DNA from: Pseudomonas putida
GTDB taxonomy: Bacteria > Pseudomonadota > Gammaproteobacteria > Pseudomonadales > Pseudomonadaceae
Assembly: GCF_025905425.1 (NCBI RefSeq)
Contig: NZ_CP109603.1
Span: 2,640,001 to 2,704,000, forward strand
Direction of reading: 5' to 3'
DNA length: 64,000 nucleotides
The stretch's first letter is position 1. Each line of letters starts with the position of its first letter. The position numbers and the translations under genes were made by a program. The notes below the pieces were generated by a model. The model made no database searches. It was not told the origin of the DNA and saw only the letters and a list, made by a program, of their open reading frames with translations. This document shows, piece by piece, positions 37,488 to 46,365 of this stretch.

Positions 37488-38234
37488 TCAGCGCCCGCCG
37501 CCCAGATCGACGAAGCTGCCGGTGGAATAGGACGCCTTGTCCGAGAGCAGCCAAAGAATGGCCTCGGCGACTTCTTCCGGCCGACCACCGCGGCCCATTG
37601 GCAGCCCGGGTTCGAGCTTGGCGACGCGGTCGGGGTCACCGGAAAGCGCATGGAAGCCGGTGTGTATATAGCCGGGGCGCACGCCATTGACCCGCACGCC
37701 CTCACCCGCCACTTCCTTGGCCAAGCCAAGGGTGAAGGTGCCTAGCGCGCCCTTCGAGGCGGCGTAGTCGACATACTCGTTAGGTGAGCCCAGGCGGGCG
37801 GCCACTGATGAGACGTTGACGATGGCCCCACCCTGCCCGCCATGTCGACGAGCCATGCGCCGCAGGGCATGTTTGGCGCAGAGCATGGGGCCGACGACGT
37901 TGGTCTTCATCACCTTGAGCAGGCGAAACTCGGACATGTCCTCAACGCGGCTCTGCTGGCCGATGGTGCCGGCGTTGTTGACCAGTGCAGTGACGGGGCC
38001 GAGTTCTTGATCGACGCGATGGAACAGTTGGATGATTTCATCCTCGACACTGGCGTCGGCGCGCACGGCGATGGCTTCGGCGCCCAGCGCGCGGACTTGG
38101 TTGAGGATGCCTTCGGCGGCCTGGTCGTCAGCGTGGTAATTGATGCAGATGCGATAACCTTGCTGGGCTGCCAGCAGGGCTGTCGCGGCGCCGATACCTC
38201 GGCTGGCGCCGGTAATGACGATGACTTTCTCCAT
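37488..38234 (-). CDS. SDR family NAD(P)-dependent oxidoreductase
   Basis: A protein of 248 residues. The cofactor site is TGASRGIGAA (residue 9), with the NNAG motif, and the catalytic Ser (NVSSVAARLG), Tyr and Lys (YVDYAASKGAL) are in place; it ends with the typical GSFVDLGGGR. Substrate specificity cannot be told. It abuts the convergent kinase gene directly. Confidence 0.9.
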   Translation of the reverse strand: MEKVIVITGASRGIGAATALLAAQQGYRICINYHADDQAAEGILNQVRALGAEAIAVRADASVEDEIIQLFHRVDQELGPVTALVNNAGTIGQQSRVEDMSEFRLLKVMKTNVVGPMLCAKHALRRMARRHGGQGGAIVNVSSVAARLGSPNEYVDYAASKGALGTFTLGLAKEVAGEGVRVNGVRPGYIHTGFHALSGDPDRVAKLEPGLPMGRGGRPEEVAEAILWLLSDKASYSTGSFVDLGGGR

Positions 38235-38333
38235 GGGTCTGCCAATGCTGTTGAAAATGGAGTTTCGACAATAGGGGAAATGCCACCGGATGGGAATGCC
38301 ACCCCATACTTCGAAGCGTGCTATCCCCCGTGT

Positions 38334-38415
38334 TCTTGATCTGGCTCTTGATCTGGCTTTTGACCTTGATCTTGATCTGGCTTTTGATCTTGATCTTGAT
38401 CTGGCTTTTGATCTT
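38334..38415 (+). repeat. Simple repeat, GATCT(T/G) and GGCTTTT units
   Basis: Irregular copies of CTTGATCTGG and CTTTTGATCTTGAT occur here. The same repeat in inverted form (AGATCAAAAGCA) closes the other end of the island at 39017-39070. Confidence 0.85.
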
Positions 38416-39070
38416 CAGCGACTCAGGAGGCCGAGCGTAGGCGTCTGTAGGGCCAGGTGCGCAGCACCCTTCGGCGTAGCCGAAGGCGCGAGATGTAGGT
38501 TTGCGGAGCAAACCGTAGGCCGCGCGGGCCCGTAAGACGCCGGAGCGAGGGGACCCCGAAGCGCAGCGTAGGGGCCGTATGATGGAGCGCAGACCTTTTT
38601 GGTTACTTTTTGGGGCGTTTGCCAAAAAGTGACCCGCTGTAAGAGCGGAAAGGTGATTAAGCGTCGCCATAGCAAATGGACTTTGCCAGATCTCAATACC
38701 AGCGGTTGGAGCACAAAGCACAAAGCACAACTATGGGCGGACACACCGCGTAGACATTCATTTACGATAGCGGCGCACACTCACCTTTCCGCCCTTACGG
38801 CGGGTCACTTTTTTTCTTGGAAAAAAGTAACCAAAAACCGCTTGCTCCATCATACGGCCCCTACGCTACGCTTCGGGGTCCCCTCGCTCCGGCGTCTTCC
38901 GGGCCCGCGCGGCCTACGGTTTGCTCCGCAAACCTACATCTCGCGCCTTCGGCTACGCCGAAGGGTGCTGCGCACCTGGCCCTCCAGTCACCTCCACTCG
39001 GCCTCCTGAAGTCGCAGAAGATCAAAAGCAAGATCAAAAGCAAAAGCAAAAGCAAGATCAAAAGCAGATC
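38334..39070. repeat. Large imperfect inverted-repeat island
   Basis: Two arms, about 38334-38678 and 38759-39070, pair across an 80-nt centre. The core blocks 38451-38588 and 38844-38981 are both 138 nt and differ at two positions only. Each contains smaller hairpins (GGTTTGC-GGA-GCAAACC; CTTCGGC-GTA-GCCGAAG). Both outer ends carry a GATCTTGATCTGGCTTTT-type simple repeat (38334-38415 and, inverted, 39017-39070). The island fills the gap between the SDR and the efflux locus, up to its stop codon. No transposase is present. Confidence 0.92.
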
Positions 39071-40604
39071 AATGCCCCGCTGACGCCGGCCCGGCCTTGG
39101 CCGTAAACGGCGGCCGCGCAAACCACACCAACAGAATCAACCCCGCAAACACCCAAGTCATCATCATGAAATAGTCCACCGTCGACATCATGTAAGCCTG
39201 CGCATTCAGAATCTGCTCCAGCTGCGCATAACTCTGCGAACTCGCCCCCCCAAGCTGCTCCAGCGTATGCCGAGTAGCCGGATCAAACTGGCTGATATTC
39301 TCACTAAGGTACGCATGATGCTGATCAGCCCGCCGAATCCAGATCCAGGTCGTCAACGAAGCCGCAAAACTCCCCCCCAACGTACGCAAGAACGTCGCCA
39401 GCCCCGAGCCATCGGCAATCTGATGCGGCGGCAAGTCCGAAAGCAGGATGCTCAACGTCGGCATGAAGAACAGCGCCACACCAATCCCCATGAACAACTG
39501 CACCAACGCCACATGCTGGAAGTCCACCTCACTGGTAAACCCAGCCCGCATGAAACAACTGGCCCCGATCGCCAAAAACGCCAACCCCGCCAACACCCGC
39601 AAATCGAAGCGGTGCGCGTACTTGCCAACGAAGGGCGACATGATCACCGGCAACAAGCCAATTGGCGCCACCGCCAACCCAGCCCAGGTCGCCGTATAGC
39701 CCATCTGCGTCTGCAACCATTGCGGCAGGATCAGGTTGATACCAAAGAACCCCGCATAGCCACCGACCAACACAATGGTGCCAACCCGGAAATTGCGGTG
39801 CACGAACAACCGCAGATTGACCACCGGATGCCGGTCGGTCAGCTCCCAGATCACGAAAACCGCCAGGAACACCACCGAGATCAGGCTGCCCATGATAATG
39901 AACGACGACTCGAACCAGTCCAGGTCATTGCCCTTGTCGAGCACCACCTGCAATGCCCCAACACCGACAATCAGCGTCAACAGGCCGATGTAGTCCATCG
40001 GCTGACGGCTGGTCACCACCGGTCGCGTGCGCATCTGTTGGCGTACAACAGCCGCGGCGAACAGGCCGATGGGTATGTTGATGAAAAAAATCCACGGCCA
40101 GCTGTAACTGTCGGTAATCCAGCCCCCCAGTATCGGCCCGGCAATCGGCGCCACCACCGTGACCATCGCCAAAAGCGCCAGGGCCATCCCCCGCTTGGCC
40201 GGTGGATACACAGCAATCAGCAGGGTCTGGGTCATCGGGTACAACGGCCCGGCCACCACACCCTGCAACACACGAAAGCCGACCAGCTCCGGCATCGACT
40301 GGGCGATACCGCACAGGAACGACGCCAGCACGAACAGCAAGGTGGCTCAGATGAACAACTTCACCTCACCGAAACGCCGACTCAGCCAGCCCGTCAACGG
40401 CAAGGCAATGGCGTTACTCACCGCAAACGACGTGATCACCCAGGTGCCCTGCTCGTAGCTCACCCCAAGGTTGCCGGAGATGGTCGGCAACGCCACGTTG
40501 GCGATGGTGGTATCGAGCACCTGCATGAACGTCGCCAACGACAGGCCAATGGTGGTCAGCAGCAGGCTCGGCGGTGTGAATTGGGCGGCGGCCTGGTTGC
40601 TCAT
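39069..40604 (-). pseudogene. emrB: MFS drug efflux permease (DHA2/EmrB type), interrupted by an in-frame TGA
   Basis: The frame reads a 14-helix EmrB-type permease of 511 codons, but codon 86 is TGA (40347-40349). The frame before it (LSRRFGEVKLFI) and after it (ATLLFVLASFLCG) is continuous and matches the family, where this position is Trp; a single TGG to TGA change explains it. The first piece would stop after two helices. The later piece has no good start. The start overlaps the emrA stop by 4 bases. Either efflux is lost in this strain, or the base is a sequencing error. Confidence 0.88.
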
Positions 40605-41794
40605 CGCTGCGCCGTCTTGCCAGCTGCGCTGTTGTCGTGAATCAGCCGAGCAATCAGGTTATCGGCTTCGACCAGTTGGCGGTCATACACCTGAGTGGTG
40701 TAGCTGGCCTTTTGCGCAGGTTGCTGGGCCAGGGTCGGGCCGCTCTGGTCGTGCAGGTCGACTTCGACCAGCGTGGACAGGCCGATACGCAGCGGATGGT
40801 CCTTGAGCTGGTCAGGGCTCAGGTGAATACGCACCGGCACCCGCTGCACGATCTTGATCCAGTTGCCGGTGGCATTCTGCGCCGGCAACAGGGCGAAGGC
40901 ACTGCCAGTACCCGCTCCGAGGCTGTCTACCGTGCCGCTGTACTTGACCTCGCTGCCGTACAGGTCGGCACTGATCTCCACCGGCTGGCCAATGCGCATG
41001 TCGCGCAGCTGGGTTTCCTTGAAGTTGGCATCGATCCACACCTGGTCCAGGGGGATCACCGCCATGGTCGCGGTGCCTGGCTGCAGGCGCTGGCCCAGTT
41101 GTACGGTGCGTTTGGCGACATAGCCGGTAACCGGCGCCACCAGGGTGGTGCGGGCGTTGTCGAGGTAGGCCTGACGCAGGTCGGCGGCGGCGGCCATGAC
41201 TTCAGGATGCGAAGAGACCACGGTGTCGTCGATCAGTGCGTTGCTGGTGTTGAGTTGCTGGCGGGCGTTGGTGAGGGCGCTCTGGGCGACGCTCAGGTCG
41301 TCGCGGGCATGGGAGATTTCTTCCGCTGCAATCGCCCCGCTGTCAGCCAGCACCTTGCGCCGGCTGTAGTTGTCCTGGGCTTTCTGCAACTCGGCCTGGC
41401 GCGTCTGCAACTGGGCCTTGAGCGCATCGACGTTACTGTACAGGCCACGCACCTGGCGCACCGTGCGCGCCAGCTTGGCTTCGGCGGACTGCAGTGCCAC
41501 CTCGCTGTCGGACGGGTCGAACTGCAGCAGCACCTGGCCGGCATGGACCAGGTCGCCATCATCGGCACCAATGCTGGTGACCGTGCCGGTCACTAGCGGT
41601 GTGATCTCCACCACGTTGCCATTGACGTAGGCGTCATCAGTGCTCTCGTGCCAACGCCCGACCAGGGAATACCACGCCCAGGCGCCAACGCCGCCCAGTA
41701 TCAGCAGCAGGAGCAAGCCGAGTAGCCAGGCCTTGCGTTTGCGCGACGGCTCGGGCGCGTCGGTGGTGGTTGTGGTGTCTGTGGGAGTGGCCAT
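40601..41794 (-). CDS. emrA: EmrA/HlyD family efflux adaptor
   Basis: A protein of 397 residues. There is a single inner-membrane helix (about 23-42), then the barrel-sandwich (VNGNVVEITPLVTGTVTSI), a long alpha-hairpin (about 100-210) and the C-terminal barrel (DQVWIDANFKETQLRDM). It links an MFS pump to an outer-membrane channel. It is translationally coupled to emrB and lies downstream of a MarR gene, as in the E. coli emrRAB order. The protein itself is intact. Confidence 0.92.
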   Translation of the reverse strand: MATPTDTTTTTDAPEPSRKRKAWLLGLLLLLILGGVGAWAWYSLVGRWHESTDDAYVNGNVVEITPLVTGTVTSIGADDGDLVHAGQVLLQFDPSDSEVALQSAEAKLARTVRQVRGLYSNVDALKAQLQTRQAELQKAQDNYSRRKVLADSGAIAAEEISHARDDLSVAQSALTNARQQLNTSNALIDDTVVSSHPEVMAAAADLRQAYLDNARTTLVAPVTGYVAKRTVQLGQRLQPGTATMAVIPLDQVWIDANFKETQLRDMRIGQPVEISADLYGSEVKYSGTVDSLGAGTGSAFALLPAQNATGNWIKIVQRVPVRIHLSPDQLKDHPLRIGLSTLVEVDLHDQSGPTLAQQPAQKASYTTQVYDRQLVEADNLIARLIHDNSAAGKTAQR

Positions 41795-41824
41795 GACAAT
41801 ACCTTGAATAATGCGTAACAGGGA

Positions 41825-42298
41825 TCAACGATCGCCGAAGCGGCGGATCGTCAAGGGGTCGCCAGCGCTGAGCAGCACCTTGGCCAACAAACTTTCAAGC
41901 GTCTTGAGCTCTTCAGGTTGCAGCGCGCCGCACAATTCGTTCATCGCCGCCGCGCCGATCTCGGGCAGCCGGTCCGCCAGACGCTGGCCATCGGTGGTCA
42001 GGGCCAGGCGCACCTGGCGGCGATCATCGGCACAGCGGTTGCGCAGGATCAGGCCCTTCTGTTCGAGGCGGTCGAGCATGCGGGTCATCGAACCGCTGTC
42101 CAGGCCCAGGTAGCGGCACAGCTCGGCCGGGGTGTCCACCTGGTACTGGGTGACGATGATCAACACCTTGAACTGCGCGGCGGTGACACCCTCAGATTCA
42201 AGGTGCCAGTCAAGAATGCGGTCCTTGAGGATCGCCGCGCGGCCCAGCAGCATGCCGATGGCACAGGTCTGAAAGTTCTCTGGAGAAAAATGCGCCAT
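41825..42298 (-). CDS. MarR family regulator (EmrR-like)
   Basis: A protein of 157 residues with a winged helix-turn-helix (TPAELCRYLGLDSGSMTRMLDRLEQKGLI, about residues 56-84) and the conserved wing DDRRQVRLALT. It is the first gene of the emr operon and should repress it until a drug or phenolic ligand binds. A palindrome lies just upstream. Confidence 0.92.
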   Translation of the reverse strand: MAHFSPENFQTCAIGMLLGRAAILKDRILDWHLESEGVTAAQFKVLIIVTQYQVDTPAELCRYLGLDSGSMTRMLDRLEQKGLILRNRCADDRRQVRLALTTDGQRLADRLPEIGAAAMNELCGALQPEELKTLESLLAKVLLSAGDPLTIRRFGDR

Positions 42299-42330
42299 GG
42301 AGTCTGCCCAGGTAATTGTTTAAAAATATT

Positions 42331-42344
42331 ACTGCCTAGGCAGT
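42331..42344 (-). promoter_or_regulatory. Palindromic MarR-type operator
   Basis: ACTGCCTAGGCAGT is a perfect 14-bp palindrome 33 bp upstream of the marR start, within an AT-rich promoter region (TTTAAAAATATT). It probably binds the MarR protein. Confidence 0.65.
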
Positions 42345-42408
42345 GAATGTCAAAGCTTTGATTAGGGTGCTATGCAAAATTTCATGATTTTGCATTGCCC
42401 GGATCCTT

Positions 42409-42430
42409 GTAGGAGCGGCCTTGTGTCGCG
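42409..42430. repeat. Single REP element
   Basis: TGTAGGAGCGGCCTTGTGTC followed by GCG matches the common Pseudomonas REP type and overlaps a TGTAGG/CCTACA inverted pair. It lies at the 3' end of the response regulator gene, and differs in sequence from the 20.9-22.1 kb array. Confidence 0.7.
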
Positions 42431-42431
42431 C

Positions 42432-43049
42432 CTACATCAACGCCTGCACCGCGCCGCAGGCGATCGCCATACCCACCAGTTCCGCAAGGCTTCCAGCTTG
42501 CAGGCGTTTCATCACCCGTCCCCGGTACAGGTCCACGGTCTTCACGCTCACCCCGAGCCGCTCGGCGATCTCGCGGTTGCTCAGGCCTTGGGCCAACGGC
42601 ACGAACACATCGCGCTCCCGCGGCGTCAAGCCATCGATGCGCGCTTGTACCTGGGCCAATGCCTGGTTGCCCTGACGCGCGCGGCCGGCGCGCTCCAGGG
42701 CCGCCTGAACACTGTCGAGCAGCAGCTGATCGCTGTAGGGCTTTTCGATAAAGTCACTGGCGCCGGCCTTGAATGCCCGCACCACGATAGGCACATCGGC
42801 ATGGCCACTGACAAAGATCACCGGCAGTTCCAGGCCCCGCTCCCTCATCAACTGCTGCACTGCCAGCCCACCCAGCCCCGGCATGCGTACATCCAGCAGC
42901 ACACAGGCCGGCCCGTCATCCATGCAGGCGTCCAAAAACGCCTGCCCACTGGCGAACGACAGCGCTTCCAGCCCCACCGACTGCAATAGCCAGACGGTGG
43001 AATCACGCATGCCCTGGTCGTCATCAACCACATACACTTTCGCTTGCAC
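42432..43049 (-). CDS. FixJ/NarL-type response regulator
   Basis: A protein of 205 residues. The receiver domain has acceptor D53 (VLLDVRMPG), the GHAD and EKPY motifs, then a LuxR-type helix-turn-helix (LTPRERDVFVPLAQGLSNREIAERLGVSVKTVDLYR, about residues 138-173). It starts with GTG, preceded by GGGGAGG. It pairs with the kinase 12 bp upstream, and probably controls the divergent acyl-CoA genes. Confidence 0.92.
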   Translation of the reverse strand: MQAKVYVVDDDQGMRDSTVWLLQSVGLEALSFASGQAFLDACMDDGPACVLLDVRMPGLGGLAVQQLMRERGLELPVIFVSGHADVPIVVRAFKAGASDFIEKPYSDQLLLDSVQAALERAGRARQGNQALAQVQARIDGLTPRERDVFVPLAQGLSNREIAERLGVSVKTVDLYRGRVMKRLQAGSLAELVGMAIACGAVQALM

Positions 43050-43061
43050 CCCGACCTCCCC

Positions 43062-44468
43062 TTATCCCCTGCTCACCGCCAGGCGGCAGCACAGTACCAA
43101 ACCGCCATGCTCGCCCGCACGCGCCCACAAACTGCCACCAAAACCTTCGATAAGGCTGCGGCTCATGCTCAAGCCCAGCCCCAGGCCGTCGGCCTTGCTG
43201 GTGGTGAACGGGGTAAAAATTTCATCCAGACGCTCGGCCGCCACGCCCGGCCCTTGGTCGGTGACCTCGACCAGCACCCCATCACCCTCGCGCACCGCGC
43301 TCAGCAGGATACGTGACGGGCCTTCGCCATGTTGCTCGCGATTGGCATCGATGGCGTTGCGCAGCAGGTTCAGCAGCACCTGCTCCAGCAACACCCGGTC
43401 GGCATACACCGCCGGCAATTGCGCACTCATGCGCAACTCGATGCTGACCTGGTCGCGCGCCGCCTCCCAGGCACACAAGCGTGTGGCTTCATTGGCCACG
43501 TCAAGCATGTCCAACGCCTGTAAGCGGCGCGGCCCTTTACGCAGGAACACACGCAGCCGACGGATCACCTGCGCGGCGTGCGTTGCCTGTTCGGTGATGC
43601 GTTGCAACCCTTGCCCGACCCGTTCGCGTGCCTGCGGGTCGCGCTCCAGGGCCTGCAGGTAACGTTGGCTGGCATTGGCATAGTTGACCACCGCCGCCAA
43701 TGGCTGGTTGATCTCGTGGGCGATGCCTGATGCCAGCTCGCCCAGGGTGACAAGCCGGGCACTGTGGGCCAGGCTCTCCTGGGCCTCGATGCGCAAGGTG
43801 ATATCCCGGGAAACACTGACGATCTCCACCACCGCCCCCGTGTAGGTTTCGCGGATGGCGCGGCTGGCAATCTCGAACCAGCGGTAGCCACCCGCTGCCT
43901 GGCGCACCCGGCAGGTCATGGTGTGGTAGCCGTCCTGGTCCAGCGCGGCGGCAGCCTGGGCCAGCACCTGGCGGCGCTCGCGCGGATGCAGCAGGGTTCG
44001 TACGGCCATGCCCCGCAGCTGCTCGGGCCACAGGCCCAACAGGCGGAACGCCGCCGGTGAGGCGTCGAGAAAGCGGCCATCGGGGCTGTGCCGGGAGATC
44101 AGGTCGGTGGTGTTCTCGATGATCAGCCGGTAAAGGCGCCGGGCACGGCTGGCTTCACGCGCACCCTGGCGCTCGGCGCTGGCGTCACGGCAGCGGCCAA
44201 GCACCTGCTGGCCCTGGTCGTCGGGGATGAACGTCCACAGCACGATGCGCTCGCCAACCTGCACTTCCACATCGGCAATTGCCCGGTGCTGTCGCAAACA
44301 GGCGCGCACCAGTGCCGCGCAGTTGGCCGGTAGCCAGCACGCCAGCGCCGGGCCTTCCTGCATCAAGGCCTGCAAGGCCGGATTGGTGGCCAGCGGCTTG
44401 GCATCGGCGGCCAACAGCAGGCTGGGCTGCGGGTCTTTGGCGAGCAAGGGAGACACGGTCTTGTCCAC
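43062..44468 (-). CDS. PAS-domain sensor histidine kinase (FixL/DctS-like)
   Basis: A protein of 468 residues, without membrane helices. A divergent N-terminal PAS-like region is followed by a clear PAS domain (about 112-228; TTDLISRHSPDGRFLDASPAAFRLLG), HisKA with H251 (SGIAHEINQPLAAVVNYANAS), and HATPase (VLLNLLRNAIDAN, VTDQGPGV, GLGLGLSMS). The start is probably GTG at 44468; the ribosome site is poor. There is no heme-binding motif as in FixL. The signal is unknown; fatty-acid or acyl-CoA status is likely from its neighbours. Confidence 0.88.
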   Translation of the reverse strand: MDKTVSPLLAKDPQPSLLLAADAKPLATNPALQALMQEGPALACWLPANCAALVRACLRQHRAIADVEVQVGERIVLWTFIPDDQGQQVLGRCRDASAERQGAREASRARRLYRLIIENTTDLISRHSPDGRFLDASPAAFRLLGLWPEQLRGMAVRTLLHPRERRQVLAQAAAALDQDGYHTMTCRVRQAAGGYRWFEIASRAIRETYTGAVVEIVSVSRDITLRIEAQESLAHSARLVTLGELASGIAHEINQPLAAVVNYANASQRYLQALERDPQARERVGQGLQRITEQATHAAQVIRRLRVFLRKGPRRLQALDMLDVANEATRLCAWEAARDQVSIELRMSAQLPAVYADRVLLEQVLLNLLRNAIDANREQHGEGPSRILLSAVREGDGVLVEVTDQGPGVAAERLDEIFTPFTTSKADGLGLGLSMSRSLIEGFGGSLWARAGEHGGLVLCCRLAVSRG

Positions 44469-44486
44469 GTTATGCGACTCGTTGTT

Positions 44487-44502
44487 ATAGTAGTTTTACT
44501 AT
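44487..44502. promoter_or_regulatory. ATAGTA-N4-TACTAT dyad between the kinase and acyl-CoA synthetase genes
   Basis: The perfect 6-4-6 dyad ATAGTAGTTTTACTAT lies in an AT-rich 196-bp intergenic region, close to the kinase start. It could bind the FixJ-type regulator or hold the promoter. Confidence 0.45.
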
Positions 44503-44664
44503 ATTGCTATAGTCGATATTCCATCTACCATAGCGACTCGCGTAAAACTGCGACAGGGGAAAAGCGGCCAACCGCACGCCTTCCCACACCCTGAACAGAG
44601 CTAACAATCAGCCATCGGGGGCCAAGCGCACAGGCTGCGCCTGCCTCCCCTACAGGATTACCGC

Positions 44665-46287
44665 ATGTCGATCTATGCCCAGGGCCTGATGCCCGCTGCC
44701 GTCAACCATGTCGCCCTCACCCCGCTGAGTTTCATCGAACGCACCGCTGCCGTGTACGGCAACTATCCGGCTGTTATCCACGGTGCCATCCGCCGCAACT
44801 GGCAAGAAACCTACCAGCGCTGCCGGCGCCTGGCCAGCGCCTTGGTGGGGCGCGGTATTGGCCGTGGCGACACGGTAGCGGTCATGCTGCCCAACACCCC
44901 GGCCATGCTCGAAGCGCACTTCGGCGTGCCCATGACCGGCGCGGTGCTCAACACCCTCAACGTTCGCCTGGACGCCGAGGCCATTGCCTTCATGCTGCAA
45001 CACGGCGAGGCCAAGGTGCTGATCACCGACCGCGAGTTCCACCCGGTGATCGAAGCCGCCCTGGGCTTGCTCGAACACCCGCCACTGGTAGTCGATGTCG
45101 ATGACCCGGAATACGGCGAAGGCCGTGCGGTCAGCGAGCTTGACTATGAAGCCTTGCTGGCCGAGGGCGACCCGGAATATGCCTGGGAGTGGCCCGATGA
45201 CGAATGGCAGGCCATCTCGCTCAATTACACCTCCGGCACCACCGGCAACCCCAAGGGCGTGGTCTATCACCATCGCGGCGCGTACCTCAACGCGCTGGGC
45301 AACCAGATGACCTGGGCCATGGGCCACCGCCCGGTGTACCTGTGGACCTTGCCGATGTTCCACTGCAACGGCTGGTGCTACCCCTGGACGATCACCGCCC
45401 TGGCGGGCACCCACGTGTTCCTGCGCCGGGTCGATCCGCAGAAGATCCTCACCCTGATCCGCGAACACCGGGTCACCCACCTGTGCGGCGCGCCCATCGT
45501 GCTCAACGCTTTGGTCAACATGCCTGAAGCCGCCAAGGCCGCCATCGAGCACCCGGTGCAGGCGATGGTCGCAGGCGCCGCGCCACCGGCCAAGGTGATC
45601 GGCGCGGTGGAAGAAATGGGCATTCAGGTGACCCACACCTACGGCCTGACCGAGGTTTACGGCCCGGTGACGGTATGCGCCTGGCATGAGGAATGGGACG
45701 CGCTGCCGCTTGAAGAGCGCGCACGCATCAAGTCCCGCCAAGGCGTACGTTACCCGACCCTCGACGGCCTGATGGTCGCCGACCCGCAAACCCTCGCCCC
45801 GGTGCCGCGCGACGGCAACACCCTGGGCGAGATCTTCATGCGCGGCAACACGGTGATGAAGGGCTACCTGAAAAACCCTGAAGCCACGGCCGAAGCCTTC
45901 CGCGGTGGCTGGTTCCACACCGGCGACCTGGCGGTATGGCATGCCGATGGCTATGTCGAAATCAAGGACCGGCTGAAGGACATCATCATCTCCGGTGGCG
46001 AGAACATTTCCACCATCGAAGTCGAGGACGCCCTCTACAAGCACCCCGCCGTTCTGGAGGCGGCCGTGGTGGCACGCCCCGACGAAAAATGGGGCGAAAC
46101 GCCCTGCGCCTTCGTTGCTCTCAAGCCAGGCCGGGAAGACACCCGCGAGGCCGACATCACCAGCTGGTGCCGTGATCACCTGGCTGGTTTCAAAGTGCCC
46201 AAGACCGTGATTTTCGGCGAACTGCCGAAAACCTCCACCGGCAAGATCCAGAAATACCTGCTGCGTGACCGGGCAAAAGCCCTCTGA
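44665..46287 (+). CDS. Acyl-CoA synthetase (fatty-acid CoA ligase)
   Basis: A protein of 540 residues of the ANL superfamily. The AMP-binding P-loop is YTSGTTGNPKGV (about residue 190); THTYGLTEVYGP, the GWFHTGDLA and KDRLKDIIISGGENIS motifs and the C-terminal catalytic Lys in PKTSTGKIQKYLL are all present. It activates a carboxylic acid with ATP and CoA; the sequence fits medium-chain fatty-acid ligases (AlkK-like). It forms an operon with the acyl-CoA dehydrogenase and is divergent from the two-component genes. Confidence 0.92.
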   Translation: MSIYAQGLMPAAVNHVALTPLSFIERTAAVYGNYPAVIHGAIRRNWQETYQRCRRLASALVGRGIGRGDTVAVMLPNTPAMLEAHFGVPMTGAVLNTLNVRLDAEAIAFMLQHGEAKVLITDREFHPVIEAALGLLEHPPLVVDVDDPEYGEGRAVSELDYEALLAEGDPEYAWEWPDDEWQAISLNYTSGTTGNPKGVVYHHRGAYLNALGNQMTWAMGHRPVYLWTLPMFHCNGWCYPWTITALAGTHVFLRRVDPQKILTLIREHRVTHLCGAPIVLNALVNMPEAAKAAIEHPVQAMVAGAAPPAKVIGAVEEMGIQVTHTYGLTEVYGPVTVCAWHEEWDALPLEERARIKSRQGVRYPTLDGLMVADPQTLAPVPRDGNTLGEIFMRGNTVMKGYLKNPEATAEAFRGGWFHTGDLAVWHADGYVEIKDRLKDIIISGGENISTIEVEDALYKHPAVLEAAVVARPDEKWGETPCAFVALKPGREDTREADITSWCRDHLAGFKVPKTVIFGELPKTSTGKIQKYLLRDRAKAL

Positions 46288-46296
46288 TGATTCAGT

Positions 46297-46328
46297 GGCC
46301 TCATCGCCGGCAAACCGGTGCTGAGGCC
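46297..46328 (+). other. Intercistronic hairpin between acyl-CoA synthetase and dehydrogenase genes
   Basis: GGCCTCA (46297-46303) pairs with TGAGGCC (46322-46328), with further GC pairing inside. There is no T tract. It may adjust the relative expression of the two genes. Confidence 0.5.
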
Positions 46329-46365
46329 AGCACAGCCTTCTATTTGCGCCCTAACCGAGCCCCTG

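Noticed and set aside
38128..39009. Several open frames on both strands in the inverted-repeat island
   Set aside because: They are mirrored copies of the repeat arms, with no ribosome sites and no family resemblance.
38334..39070. Insertion sequence or transposon
   Set aside because: The arms are far longer than IS ends, the centre is only 80 nt, and no transposase frame or clear target duplication is seen.
39069..40340. A separate 423-codon permease gene starting after the emrB stop
   Set aside because: It would start at TTG within a membrane helix. The upstream 85 codons in the same frame supply the missing N-terminus, so it is one interrupted gene.
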